Assembly (NCBI GenBank): GCA_027563935.2
Contig: CM050449.1
Span: 59,103,949-59,167,948, forward strand
From: Costus lasius
Taxonomy: Eukaryota; Streptophyta; Magnoliopsida; Zingiberales; Costaceae
Reading direction: 5' to 3'
DNA length: 64,000 nucleotides
The position numbers and the translations under genes are program-made. A model generated the notes under the pieces. The model ran no database searches, was not told the origin of the DNA, and saw only the letters and a program-made list of their open reading frames with translations. Of this stretch, positions 23,855 to 34,700 are shown in pieces (positions within the stretch are counted from its first letter, which is position 1; every line of letters starts with the position of its first letter).

Positions 23855-25124
23855 AAGTTAATGTATGTTATTTTGATTGCTTGATGCCTTATGTGATCCA
23901 TGTTTGCGTGTACATGCTTAGATCTCGTTTACATGCGTTTTTCTTTAAGTTTTTGTACATGCGAAACTTGAAGTATGTTATCATTGGCGCATTGTTGTTA
24001 GCGCATGCTTTGTGTTTTTCTTAAAAACCCTAATTTACATGCGCGCCTAACACTAGATCTAAGGCCCTGCTATAAACCCTTAGACGGGTTATTAGGGTTG
24101 AAGTCACCCCTAGTTTAGATCCAACAGTCTGATCAGACTATCTGACAGCCTGAATGGGTCGACCAGATAGCACCTTGGCGCAAGCCTATGGTGGCTATAG
24201 GTCGACTGCAGACAGGCGTGTAGCGATGTCTGATTGAGACGATTAATGAACGCACCTGAGTTAGGCCCGGGGTCACGCCCGTTTGCCAGACCTCAGTGTG
24301 GATGTTCAGCCCTGGCGCATGCATAGTTGACCTTATGGTCGACGCAAGTCAGTTAGGACTTGGTGCATGCAAGGGCAGTGGATCTGACTAGGTTGGATGA
24401 GTGGATCCCTAGTAATGGACCGTTGTAAGGTTGTAGGGCAAATAAGGAAAATTAAAATTGATCCTATGGGGTTTTCAAAAATTTTAATTTTTATGATGGA
24501 TCACATGGTTGTTGATTGATGCATATGTGTGTCTATTTAGTCTTATGTGGGCTGCCCGTTATTATTTGTGTGCTGTGCTGGGGCCTGCGTGCCTGGGAGT
24601 TAAATTTGTAAATTAATTATTGTGATCTGCGCATCACATTGCTTTAATTTATAAAATGTTATTGACCTGCGTGTCAATCTTGTCTAGATAGTTAAATTTG
24701 TAATTTAATTAGACAAGAGCACAGAGCACACTTGGCAGAGGCGCATGAAGCAAGTGGCTTGACCAGGTGGGAGGCCTAGGGTTCGACCCTAGGACCTGGC
24801 GCATATTCCTGGTGGGCGCACCAGATCTGCAGATGGCGCTTGGGCCCTGGTTTGGTCCTGATGAGCAGCTAAAGACCCATGAAGAGCAAGTGAAGACTTA
24901 AGTTAGGTTAAGGTCTCACTAGGGCTATGGGCTTTTACCACATAAGATTCATGCTTTCTTTTATTGTTTACATATTAGAATTGCATGATTAAATTATCTT
25001 CTGCTATCACCATAGGAATTGCATGATAGGCAAGAAGATAAAAGACCGTTAAAATCCAACGCTAAAATATCAAGCTCGTAAGCCTTCTGATGCGAAACCT
25101 CACTGTTCTGATTATCGTTGGAGC

Positions 25125-25471
25125 CGTGTTGTACCCACTCAGTGGGCACGTCCATCTATCTTCAGACAGTGCGGGATTACACCTGTGTGTTACAGAGTAG
25201 GGATTTATCCCTTCTCGTTGCTCAGCATAGCACATGGTGGTCCAGGGAGTAGGTCGGGTCAGCTTGACCGTGTAGCCTACATATGTGGCGCATATGGTAG
25301 CACATGGAGGCAGCCATCTGTGGGGTCAGAGACTGTGTTGTACCAACTCAGTTGGCACAGTCTGCTGGATTGCCCAGATGAAGGGGAATCGCACGGGTTG
25401 GCGATTGGCAGGGACTGCCTACCAGAGATTAGTGCTTGTACTCTCTGTGCATCTTATCTCGCCTGAGCGGG
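25125..25471 (+). other. Leader RNA hairpin array, copia-B copy
   Basis: Hairpin 1 is at 25125-25150 (CCCACT/AGTGGG) and hairpin 2 at 25331-25362 (GACTGTG/CACAGTC outside, CCAACT/AGTTGG inside, TTGTA bulge). Hairpin 3 is at 25387-25406 (AATCGC/GCGATT), followed by a small stem at 25407-25419 (GGCAG/CTGCC). Hairpin 4 is at 25458-25471 (CTCGC/GCGGG, loop CTGA). The loops of 1 and 2 form 13-base palindromes that could also pair between two RNA molecules. Confidence 0.6.
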
Positions 25472-25666
25472 ACGCGGAGACCAAGTGTGAAATCTGGATC
25501 CCATCTCACTAAAAGAGTTCTACTCTTTCGGGCTGTTTTGCTGGATTTTTCAAGCCAGAGAAAATAGTGAGAAAAAGAATCTTTCTTAAGTCCTGATTGA
25601 TTCTTATACATTGATACTGACCTTGCTGTTCTTGCATTGTTGTAGATACCTGCAGCAACGAACACC

Positions 25667-28600
25667 ATGAACTTCAATGTGCGATCCCTACTGGAAAGGG
25701 AGAAGTTTGCTGGGCCAAACTTCTCTGACTGGTTTGGACACCTTAAGATCGTTCTTAAGGCAGAGAGGAAACTGTATGTCCTCGAGACGGCGATACCGCC
25801 GCAGCCCGCTCCGAACGCCGCAAGGGCGGTTCGGGAAGCCTATGAAAAGCACGTCAATGATAGCATTGATGTCGCTTGCCTGATGCTAGCGTCTATGACG
25901 CCACCACTGCAGCGTCAGCATGAGGATATGTCAGCTATACAGATTATAGCAAACCTCAAGATGCTGTATGCTGCACAGGCGAGGACTGAACGCTATAATT
26001 TGACTAAGCTCTTCTTTCAGAGCAAACTGGCTGAAGGGAGCCCAGTGGGAGCTCACGTGCTCAAGATGATTGGGCACAAGGAGGCTCTGGAGAAACTGGG
26101 GCACACCATCAACCAGGAGCTTGCTGTGGACATTATTCTGCAGTCTCTCCCGCCATCATTCGACGCATTCATTATTAATTTTAATATGAACAAAATCGAT
26201 TGTACTCCGGCAGAGCTGCTGAATATGCTCTTGACCACTGAGGAGACTCTGAAGGGTAAGCCTTCGACCTCTGTCTTGATGGTTCCTTCAAGGAACAAGA
26301 AGAAGGGGAAGAAGGGCAAGGCCCCGGTCAAGAATTACAGCAAGGCTCTGAAGCAGAAGGTGAAGCGGTCTAAGGAATACAGGTGTTTCCACTGTGGCCA
26401 GCTGGGTCACTGGAAAAAGGACTGTAAAGCGCTCCAAGGAGATAAGAGGGGAAGCTTCGCTTCTGGCTCAGGTATATTCGTGACTGAGGTCATGTTTTCT
26501 TCTTCGATATCATGGGTGTTGGACACTGCATGTGGAGTTCACATTTGTTCAAATGTACAGGAACTCAAGAGAAGAAGGCAGGTGGGACAGCATGAGGTGG
26601 ACCTACGCGTTGGAAACGGGGCACGGGTTGCTGCTGTTGCTGTAGGAGACTATTTTATTTCTTTACCATCTGGACTTGTATTGGAACTAGACAATTGTTA
26701 TTTTGTTCCCAGTATAACTAAAAATATTATCTCCATTCCTGCTCTTGTCAGGAAGGGATTTTCCTTTGAATGCAATATTTCAAAGTGTATTTTGTCTTTT
26801 GATAATATTGTTTATGCAACTGGTTCAATTAACAATGGGTTATACATGTTGGACATGGAATGTTCGATACAGCAAATTGATATTAAGAAAGCCAAGTATG
26901 CTGATGACAGCACCTTGTTATGGCATAGTCGTTTAGGCCATATTAACGAGAAACGCATTAAGCGGTTGCATGATTATGGACTGCTGGGATCATTCTCCTA
27001 TGAGGAGATTGATACATGCAAAGCTTGTTTGATGGGTAAAATGACGAAGTCACCTTTTCCTCATAAAGGTCAAAGGGCTTCAGGTTTACTTGACCTTATA
27101 CACAGTGATGTGTGTGGGCCATTTGGTAAACATGCCAGAGGTGGCTATCAGTACTTCATTACCTTTACTGATGATTTCAGTAGGTATGGGTATGTCTATC
27201 TGATGAGACATAAGAGTGAATCTTTTGACAAGTTCAAAGAGTTCAAAAATGAAGTGCAGAATCAGCTAGGCCGTAATATCAAGGCACTTCGCTCAGATCG
27301 AGGTGGTGAATACCTAAGTCATACGTTTACTGACTATCTAAAGGAGTGTGGGATTATCTCACAGCTCACTCCACCAGGAACACCGCAATGGAATGGTGTG
27401 TCCGAAAGGAGAAATAGAACGCTACTTGATATGGTTCGTTCTATGATGAGTCAGGCTACTCTTCCATACTCCTTTTGGGGTTTTGCACTGGAAACAGCTG
27501 CAAAGGTACTAAACCGAGTGCCATCCAAGGCAGTTTCAAAGACGCCATATGAGTTATGGTATGGGAAACAGCCAAGCTTGACATTTATCAGGATCTGGGG
27601 CTGCGAGGCTTATGTCAAAAAGCTCGCCTCTGGGAAACTAGAGAGCAGATCTGACAAATGTATCTTTGTCGATTACCCTAAGGAAACTAAGGGTTATTAT
27701 TTCTACGACCCCAAAGAGAACAAGGTTTTTGTTGCTCGGACTGCCATATTTCTTGAGAAGGAGTTTCTTCTGCAAGAGGCCAGTGGGAGAGAAATAAAGC
27801 TGGATGAGAATCCAGAAGAAGGACAAAGTGACCAAGTAGAGTTGGATGAGCCTGAGCCGGTAGAACAGGTTATTGGACAACCTGAGGCTCAGATATCACG
27901 GGAACCGCGAAGATCGGGAAGGATTCGTCGACAGCCTGAGCGCTATGACGGAGTCTATATCATTGACAATGATGAACCCCTCACTTATGCGGATGCGGTC
28001 AGTGGACCGGAGTCAGCGAGATGGCTTGAAGCTATGCGCGCCGAGATGGACTCCATGTCAGATAACCAAGTTTGGGATTTGGTTGATCCGCCTCCGGGAG
28101 TAATCCCTATAGGCTGTAAATGGATCTTCAAGAAGAAGATTGACATGGATGGTAACATAGTTACCTATAAAGGCAGGCTAGTTGCGAAAGGTTTCAAACA
28201 AATCTACGGGATAGATTATGATGAAACTTTCTCACCAGTAGCCATGTTTAAGTCTATTCGGATTCTTTTCGCGATAGCTGCATATTATGATTATGAGATT
28301 TGGCAGATGGATGTGAAAATAGCTTTCCTTAATGGAAATCTGGATGAGGATGTGTATATGACACAACCTGAGGGTTTCACTAATCCATCAGACCGTCATA
28401 AAATATGCAAGTTAAAGAAGTCTATTTATGGACTTAAGCAAGCATCAAGAAGCTGGAATATTCGTTTTGATGAATCAGTTACTGAATTTGGTTTCATCAA
28501 GAACGAGGATGACCCGTGTGTATATAAGAGGTTTAGTGGGAGCGTGATCACTTTCCTAGTCCTCTACGTCGATGATATCTTGATCATTGGAAATGACATT

Positions 28601-29548
28601 CCTGAAATGCATGCTGTGAAGGCATGGCTGAGGAAATGTTTCCAGATGAAAGATCTAGGAGAAGCAGCCTATGTGTTAGGTGTGAAGATCTACAGGGATA
28701 GATCTAAGAGGCTTCTCGGGCTGTGCCAGAGTACTTACATCGAAAAGGTCCTGGAGAGATTTCATTTAGAGAATTCTAAACGAGGATATCTTCCAGTCAG
28801 ACATGGTCTGAATCTTTCGAAGAGTCAGTGTCCACAAACACAGACTGAGAAAGATGAAATGGACAATACGCCTTATGCTTCGGCTATTGGTTCCATTATG
28901 TATGCGATGTTGTGTACTCGCCCAGACGTTGCTTACGGGTTAAGCGTGACCAGTCGTTACCAGAGTAATCCAGGTATGGCGCACTGGATTGCAGTCAAGA
29001 ACATTTTAAAATATCTGCGGAGGACCAAAGATATGTTCTTGATATATGGTGGTCAGGAAGAACTCAGTATTGAAGGATATACTGACGCTTCGTTCCAGTC
29101 TGACCAGGATGATTTCCGATCGCAATCAGGCTATGTTTTTAGCTTGAATGGAGGTGCAGTGGTGTGGAAAAGTTTCAAACAGTCAACTGTTGCTGATTCC
29201 ACAACAGAAGCCGAGTATGTTGCAGCCTCGGAAGCATCCAAGGAGGCAGTGTGGATTCGTAAGTTCGTGAGAGAACTTGGTGTTGTTCCTTCGAGTGCTG
29301 ATCCTTTGGTTATCTTCTGTGATAACACTGGAGCAATCGCACAAGCAAAGGAACCACGGTCGCACCAGAAGTCCAAGCACATACAGAGACGGTTTCATTT
29401 GATCAGGGAGATCATAGATCGTGGCGAGATCAAAGTCTGCAAGGTTCATACAGATGACAATCTGGCAGACCCGCTTACCAAGCCTCTGGCGCAGCAGAAG
29501 CATGAGAAGCACTGTAATAATATGGGTTTGAGATTTCTCAACCATTAG
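25667..29548 (+). CDS. Copia-B Gag-Pol polyprotein, intact
   Basis: The 1293-residue frame is unbroken. Domains: Gag with CCHC knuckle (C240, C243, H248, C253); aspartic protease with DTAC at D286 rather than the usual D-S/T-G; integrase zinc finger H420, H425, C451, C454 and catalytic D481, D544, E580 (35 residues between the last two); a basic linker near 748-760; RT with D882 and YVDD at 967-970; RNase H with D1140, E1183, D1219 and D1268. Integrase before RT defines Ty1/copia. One oddity: MDVKIAFLNG has Ile885 where A, C, D and E have Thr, next to a catalytic region. ATG 25667 is the annotated start; a spliced start in the LTR may add ten codons. It is the only intact copy here and the best candidate for autonomy. 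Confidence 0.96.
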   Translation: MNFNVRSLLEREKFAGPNFSDWFGHLKIVLKAERKLYVLETAIPPQPAPNAARAVREAYEKHVNDSIDVACLMLASMTPPLQRQHEDMSAIQIIANLKMLYAAQARTERYNLTKLFFQSKLAEGSPVGAHVLKMIGHKEALEKLGHTINQELAVDIILQSLPPSFDAFIINFNMNKIDCTPAELLNMLLTTEETLKGKPSTSVLMVPSRNKKKGKKGKAPVKNYSKALKQKVKRSKEYRCFHCGQLGHWKKDCKALQGDKRGSFASGSGIFVTEVMFSSSISWVLDTACGVHICSNVQELKRRRQVGQHEVDLRVGNGARVAAVAVGDYFISLPSGLVLELDNCYFVPSITKNIISIPALVRKGFSFECNISKCILSFDNIVYATGSINNGLYMLDMECSIQQIDIKKAKYADDSTLLWHSRLGHINEKRIKRLHDYGLLGSFSYEEIDTCKACLMGKMTKSPFPHKGQRASGLLDLIHSDVCGPFGKHARGGYQYFITFTDDFSRYGYVYLMRHKSESFDKFKEFKNEVQNQLGRNIKALRSDRGGEYLSHTFTDYLKECGIISQLTPPGTPQWNGVSERRNRTLLDMVRSMMSQATLPYSFWGFALETAAKVLNRVPSKAVSKTPYELWYGKQPSLTFIRIWGCEAYVKKLASGKLESRSDKCIFVDYPKETKGYYFYDPKENKVFVARTAIFLEKEFLLQEASGREIKLDENPEEGQSDQVELDEPEPVEQVIGQPEAQISREPRRSGRIRRQPERYDGVYIIDNDEPLTYADAVSGPESARWLEAMRAEMDSMSDNQVWDLVDPPPGVIPIGCKWIFKKKIDMDGNIVTYKGRLVAKGFKQIYGIDYDETFSPVAMFKSIRILFAIAAYYDYEIWQMDVKIAFLNGNLDEDVYMTQPEGFTNPSDRHKICKLKKSIYGLKQASRSWNIRFDESVTEFGFIKNEDDPCVYKRFSGSVITFLVLYVDDILIIGNDIPEMHAVKAWLRKCFQMKDLGEAAYVLGVKIYRDRSKRLLGLCQSTYIEKVLERFHLENSKRGYLPVRHGLNLSKSQCPQTQTEKDEMDNTPYASAIGSIMYAMLCTRPDVAYGLSVTSRYQSNPGMAHWIAVKNILKYLRRTKDMFLIYGGQEELSIEGYTDASFQSDQDDFRSQSGYVFSLNGGAVVWKSFKQSTVADSTTEAEYVAASEASKEAVWIRKFVRELGVVPSSADPLVIFCDNTGAIAQAKEPRSHQKSKHIQRRFHLIREIIDRGEIKVCKVHTDDNLADPLTKPLAQQKHEKHCNNMGLRFLNH

Positions 29549-29811
29549 ATTAAGTGCAAGTGGGAGATTGTTGGGGTATGCCCTTAAGGCTAATGTTTGA
29601 GGCCTATGGGAATGTATCAGTATCATGTAATAAACTGTTATGTTTAAAGGCATGGTTGTTATTCAGTTAGCTACATTGTCTGCTGCAATATATGTTCTTC
29701 TGAATAATGTCTCAAAAGCTGTTCAGCTAGGCTGATATGCTATTATGTCCTTAGTCGATGTATCTTGGTGAACATGAGACAACCTTGATATGGATAAGAC
29801 TAATATGTAGT

Positions 29812-31582
29812 TGATGTGGGACCAAAGCAGGACCTTCGGAGGTCCACCCGGGTCCGAAAGAAGCCCTCTCGGTATGGCTATCCTAGCCATTAGATATGGC
29901 TTCCTTAGGACCCCCTTTTGTTGCTTATTTTGTCTTAGATTAGGGTGCATCATATGGTAGGTTAGATCCACCCTCCCATTACACCATGTAGTTACATGCC
30001 TAGGATCCGCCACTTATGTATAGTAGGTTAGTGCATGAAATTGATGTAATAGTATAGGTCAACTCCAATCTTGGAATGCAAGTCAAAATCAGGTCAAGAC
30101 AACTCCAAGAGATGCCATGGGCCATCAGCCCAACTCAAGAGGAAATCAGCCCACCCCAACCTAATGGAGCAACACCACAAGTACCCCAACTTCCACCATC
30201 CTAGTTGGCAGCCATGTGGAGTTCACCTTCATCTCTAATCAAGTCAAGGAGCAGCCAGCTCAATGACCTATTTCAGCTCAACATGCGCCAGCCATCAAAG
30301 TCAAGGGGCAGCTTGAAACAATGCCCACTTCAGTCCATCATGCGCCAGCCCCCAAAGTCAAGGAGCAGCCTGCACTTTGCAACAACTTCAGTCCCTTCAA
30401 GTGCCAGCCGCCCATGCCAATTTGCAGCCTGCAATGTCAGCCATCAGCAGCCTCTTCAGTCCACTCTCATCTCAGATTTCGAACTTACCAACCTGCTGAA
30501 GACTTCAGAGTTCAACCTCCAAGCAATCGCCCATTTGGAAGAAGAAACCAGCCCTTGAGTTGTCTACATCATCTTTGACTTGTGTGACTTGTTTTTGAAC
30601 TTAGGAAGGGAGATAACCGTTGGAGACTCCCCTATATGATGTAAATTCTTGTAAAGCCATCAGTTAGTGTTGAATGAATTTTCGAATTTCAGAAGTGTGT
30701 CTTCTTATGGTGTGTGTCACCTAACCCCCTCCCCTCTTCCAACCATTGCCGAGAGTGTCTATCCACCCCTCTTGCTCTTCCACCTTCTTCCTCCATATGC
30801 GCTTGTCTTGAAGATGGGAGCTCACGCCACTTCCTCCCTCTAGCCTTGAAGAGCCTTCAATCAAGAGGAGGAGCTGGACACATTCGAGACTCAAGAAGGT
30901 GCCATCAACTCCATGCCGAGAACAAGCCACCCCCACTTTAGCTAAGTCTTCTTCCCCTTTGGGTCATTGTTCTTATTAATTGTTGTTGTGGTTCTTGATA
31001 CTTGTTGGACAGCCCCTTTGCACTTACGTTTGCTTTCTGCAGGAGGCGCAAGGCCATGGGATGACAAGCAAGCTATCCCCTCTTCTCTCCCCCTAAGCCT
31101 AGATAGTCTAAACTATGTTAACAAGGGAATTTGGAGTCTAGCCTCCCCCTTGATTGTCTTGTGTATTGGCCTCTTAATATTATTTTCAAAATTCACCCAC
31201 GCATGTGTGGGATGCTGCAATGACATGTGTGTAAGCTCATAGGGCCCTACTTCGTGAGATTCCACCATTGGACCGGTGAAGAACGGGAAGGACACCCTTT
31301 CTATTCTCAAAGGGTGCAAGGTGAGTTCCTCCCTTAGATTAGCCCTAGTTTCTTATGGTAGAACCGCATGCTATGTCTACTTGAGGTTTTAGAATCACAT
31401 GATAAGCTTTACTAGAAGTGCATGATAAGATTAGTTGCTGAATGTAGCTTCGGATTTCATTATAAGATTATCAAACCTAATTTCTCAAAGCGTTAGTTTA
31501 AATGGGTTTCATAGTTATATCTTAATAGCAAATGTTTTCAAAAAAGCGTTGTTTGAATGTTGCATGCTTGGTGACCCCATCA
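29812..31582 (+). repeat. 5' LTR of the CRM-like element
   Basis: 1771 bp, identical in length to the 3' LTR. It contains three imperfect repeats of 57-bp period starting with AAGTCAAGG(A/G)GCAGC at 30241, 30298 and 30355. Since 57 is a multiple of three, these also create an open frame (30205-30558), which I do not regard as a gene. Confidence 0.95.
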
Positions 31583-31585
31583 TCT

Positions 31586-31597
31586 TGGTATCAGAGC
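31586..31597 (+). promoter_or_regulatory. Primer-binding site of the CRM-like element
   Basis: TGGTATCAGAGC, three bases after the 5' LTR; initiator tRNA-Met type. Confidence 0.92.
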
Positions 31598-31744
31598 TTA
31601 GGCTCTTAGAGTAGGATTTTAAAAGACCAAAACTTTATTTTCCTACTACTAAGGCGATTTTGGACCTAGGTGTTTGAAAGAATTTGAATATCTATCTTGT
31701 ATCACCTTAGGATCTATTTTCAAAAAGCTTTACTCATTTCGAAA

Positions 31745-34700
31745 ATGGCTACTAGATCCGGTGCCCCCTATGGTCTCAATCAAGCTATTGACCATGAGGT
31801 GAGTGCCCTCTCAATTGAAATGGCCTCCCTTAGAGAGACCCTAGCAACCCTTCAACATTCCATAGGTGTCATAGACAATAGGCTTAACACCCTAGAGTCT
31901 AACTCTAAGATGGACCCCCAAACTACTAGCCGACCTAATAGTGGATCCCACCCAAGGGAACCAAATGTTCAAGGATCTCCTTCACACACCCCTAGAGTCA
32001 ATCATGCTCAAACCGAATGGGAAGGGCCTCATGCCCCACAAGCCCCCTATCATAGACCTAGAGAGTATGATGTGCAACGTGCCATCAAGATCAACCCCCC
32101 TACTTTTGGTGGGTCTCTTAACCCCAAGGAGTTCCTAGATTGGGCCACAAAGTTAGACCAATACTTTGAATATAGCCTTATGCACCATGAAAGTAAGGTT
32201 AGGTTCACAAAGTGCCTATTAGAAGGATCCGCTAGACTCTATTGGACCCATGTCGAAAGAACTATAGAAAGGGATGGTAAGCCTCCCGTTGAATCTTGGG
32301 ATGAAATGAAATACCTACTTAGGCAAAAGTATGTCCCACCTGGTTTCATGCAAAAGCTTAAGGATGAACTTAATAGTCACACTCAAGGCTCCTCCACTGT
32401 AGAAGCCTATCAATCTAAGCTAGAAGAACTTCTCATTAGGTGTGAAGCCAAGGAAGACCAAGGTATGATCCTAAGTCGATTCAAGAATGGCCTTAGACCT
32501 GACATTAAGAGGGCCTTGACCTATTTTCAATTAGATACCCCAGAGATAGCTTATCAAAGGGCCCTAGAAGTTGAACAAGAACTTAAGAATAGAAAGGAAA
32601 CCCTCCCTCCCCGGCCCATCTATAGGCCAGCTCCTATGCACTTGCCTTCTAGCTCAAACCCAAAACCAAGAACTGCTCAAACTACAGACATCCCCACTTG
32701 TTATAACTGTAGGCAGAAGGGACATTTTGCAAAAGAGTGTCCTAAGAAGGTTATGAAGGTCATGGTCCTAGCTGAGGAAGACATAGACCCTGAGCCCACC
32801 CTTGAGGAAGACCCTGATCAAGAAATTGAAGTCAATGACTATGATAGTAGTGATGACATCTTCAACACCTTAGGGGTAGTTAGGTGCACCCTTGTCAAAC
32901 CGACCCCCACTGAGGACTGGCGCCGAACCAGTATCTTCCACACCTACACCAAATGCCATGGTCACATGTGCAAGGTGGTCATTGATGGTGGAAGCAGCCT
33001 CAATGCTGTCTCCCACATAGCTGCCACCAAACTGAACCTCAAGATGGAACCCCGACCTAGTCCTTACAATATTTCTTGGGTTAACCAAACTAGTGTCCCT
33101 GTGACCCATAGGTGCCTCGTACCTATCCAGTTTGGTACATATGAGGACAAGATCTGGTGTGACGTCCTTACTATGGATGTAGCCCAAATCCTCTTAGGAC
33201 GCCCCTGGTTGTATGACATGGATGTTGTCCACTACGGTCGGACCAATACCTATGTCTTCACCCATAAAGATCAAAAGATTAGGCTCAAACCCTCTCTCCC
33301 CAAAGAACTTAGAGCCACAACTAGTAAGGGTAAGATAGAGGAACCCAAGAAAGACCAGCCTACCATTCAACTTATAAGGCCTCAAACCTTCATTAAGGAA
33401 ACTATAGAAGATCAACCCCTTTACACCTTAGTCATCAAAGAAACCAACCCTGAAGTGGATGAGAAGCCTCCCCCAGAAGTAGAATCCTTGCTCCAAGAGT
33501 TTAGTGAGCTCACTCCAGAGGACCTCCCTGAAGGACTGCCACCTCTTAGGGACATACAACATGCCATAGACTTAGTTCCTGGATCCTCTCTTCCCAACCT
33601 ACCCCACTATAGGATGAACCCTACCGAGCATGAGGAGCTCAAAAGACAAGTAGATGATTTATTGTGTAAGGGTTACATCAGGGAAAGCCTAAGTCCCTGC
33701 GCCGTCCCAGCCCTTCTTACCCCAAAGAAGGATGGCAGTTGGCGCATGTGTATAGATTGTAGAGCTATCAACAAGATTACCATCAAGTATAGGTTCCCCA
33801 TACCTAGGCTAGATGACATGTTAGATATGTTAGTAGGGTCCAAATGGTTTTCCAAGCTTGACCTCAGAAGTGGATATCATCAGGTTAGGATTAGAGAAGG
33901 GGATGAGTGGAAGACCGCCTTCAAAACCAAGGACGGCTTATATGAGTGGTTAGTCATGCCTTTCGGGCTAACCAATGCCCCTTCCACATTTATGAGGCTT
34001 ATGACCCAAGTGCTTAGACCCTACATAGGGAAGTTCCTAGTTGTATACTTTGATGACATACTTATCTATAGTAAGTCACAAAAGGAGCATCTAGGGCACT
34101 TAAGGCAGACTCTAACCCTTCTTAGAGATGAAAAGCTGTATGTCAACCTGAAGAAATGTTCTTTTCTATCTCCCAGAGTTGTCTTTCTAGGGTTTATTGT
34201 TTCTGACCTTGGGCTTCAAGCTGACCCATCTAAAGTCCAAGCCATATTAGACTGGCCAGAGCCCAAGACCCTTACTGAAGTTAGGAGCTTTCATGGCCTT
34301 GCTACCTTCTACCGTAGGTTCATACGGAATTTTAGCACCATAGTAGCTCCTATCACCAATTGCATGAAACAAGGGGACTTTAGTTGGACCAAGTCTGCCA
34401 ATAGGGCTTTCACTGAGCTTAAGAGTAGGATGACCTCTGCCCCTGTTTTAAGATTGCCTGACTTTGGCAAGGTCTTTGAGGTTGATTGTGATGCTTCTGG
34501 CATTGGCATAGGTGGGACCCTCAGCCAAGAAGGTCACCCTATTGCCTTCTTCAGTGAAAAACTGAATGAGGCCAAGCAGAAATACTCAACCTATGACAAA
34601 GAGTTCTATGCCGTAGTTCAATCTTTAAGGCATTGGCGGCACTACCTTCTCCACCATGAGTTTACTTTAAATAGTGACCACCAAGCCCTATCTTACCTTA

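Larger units (their letters stand above)
23841..25666 (+). other. Copia-B leader
   Basis: An 1826-bp non-coding leader, unusually long. It contains the PBS, a T-arm-like stem CCTAGGG/CCCTAGG around TTCGA near 24775-24793 (absent from A and C), the hairpin array at 25125-25471, and a T-rich tract ending TTGTTGTAG at 25645. No gene is seen. Confidence 0.85.

Noticed and set aside
25078..25083. Alternative leader splice donor CTC-GTAAGC
   Set aside because: Good donor match in B, C and D, but altered in A and absent in E, and it gives no link to an upstream start codon. The U5 donor explains more.
30205..30558. 117-codon open frame in the CRM-like LTR (and copy at 36749)
   Set aside because: It arises from GCAGCC-rich 57-bp repeats, has no recognisable domain, and is identical in both LTRs because they are new.
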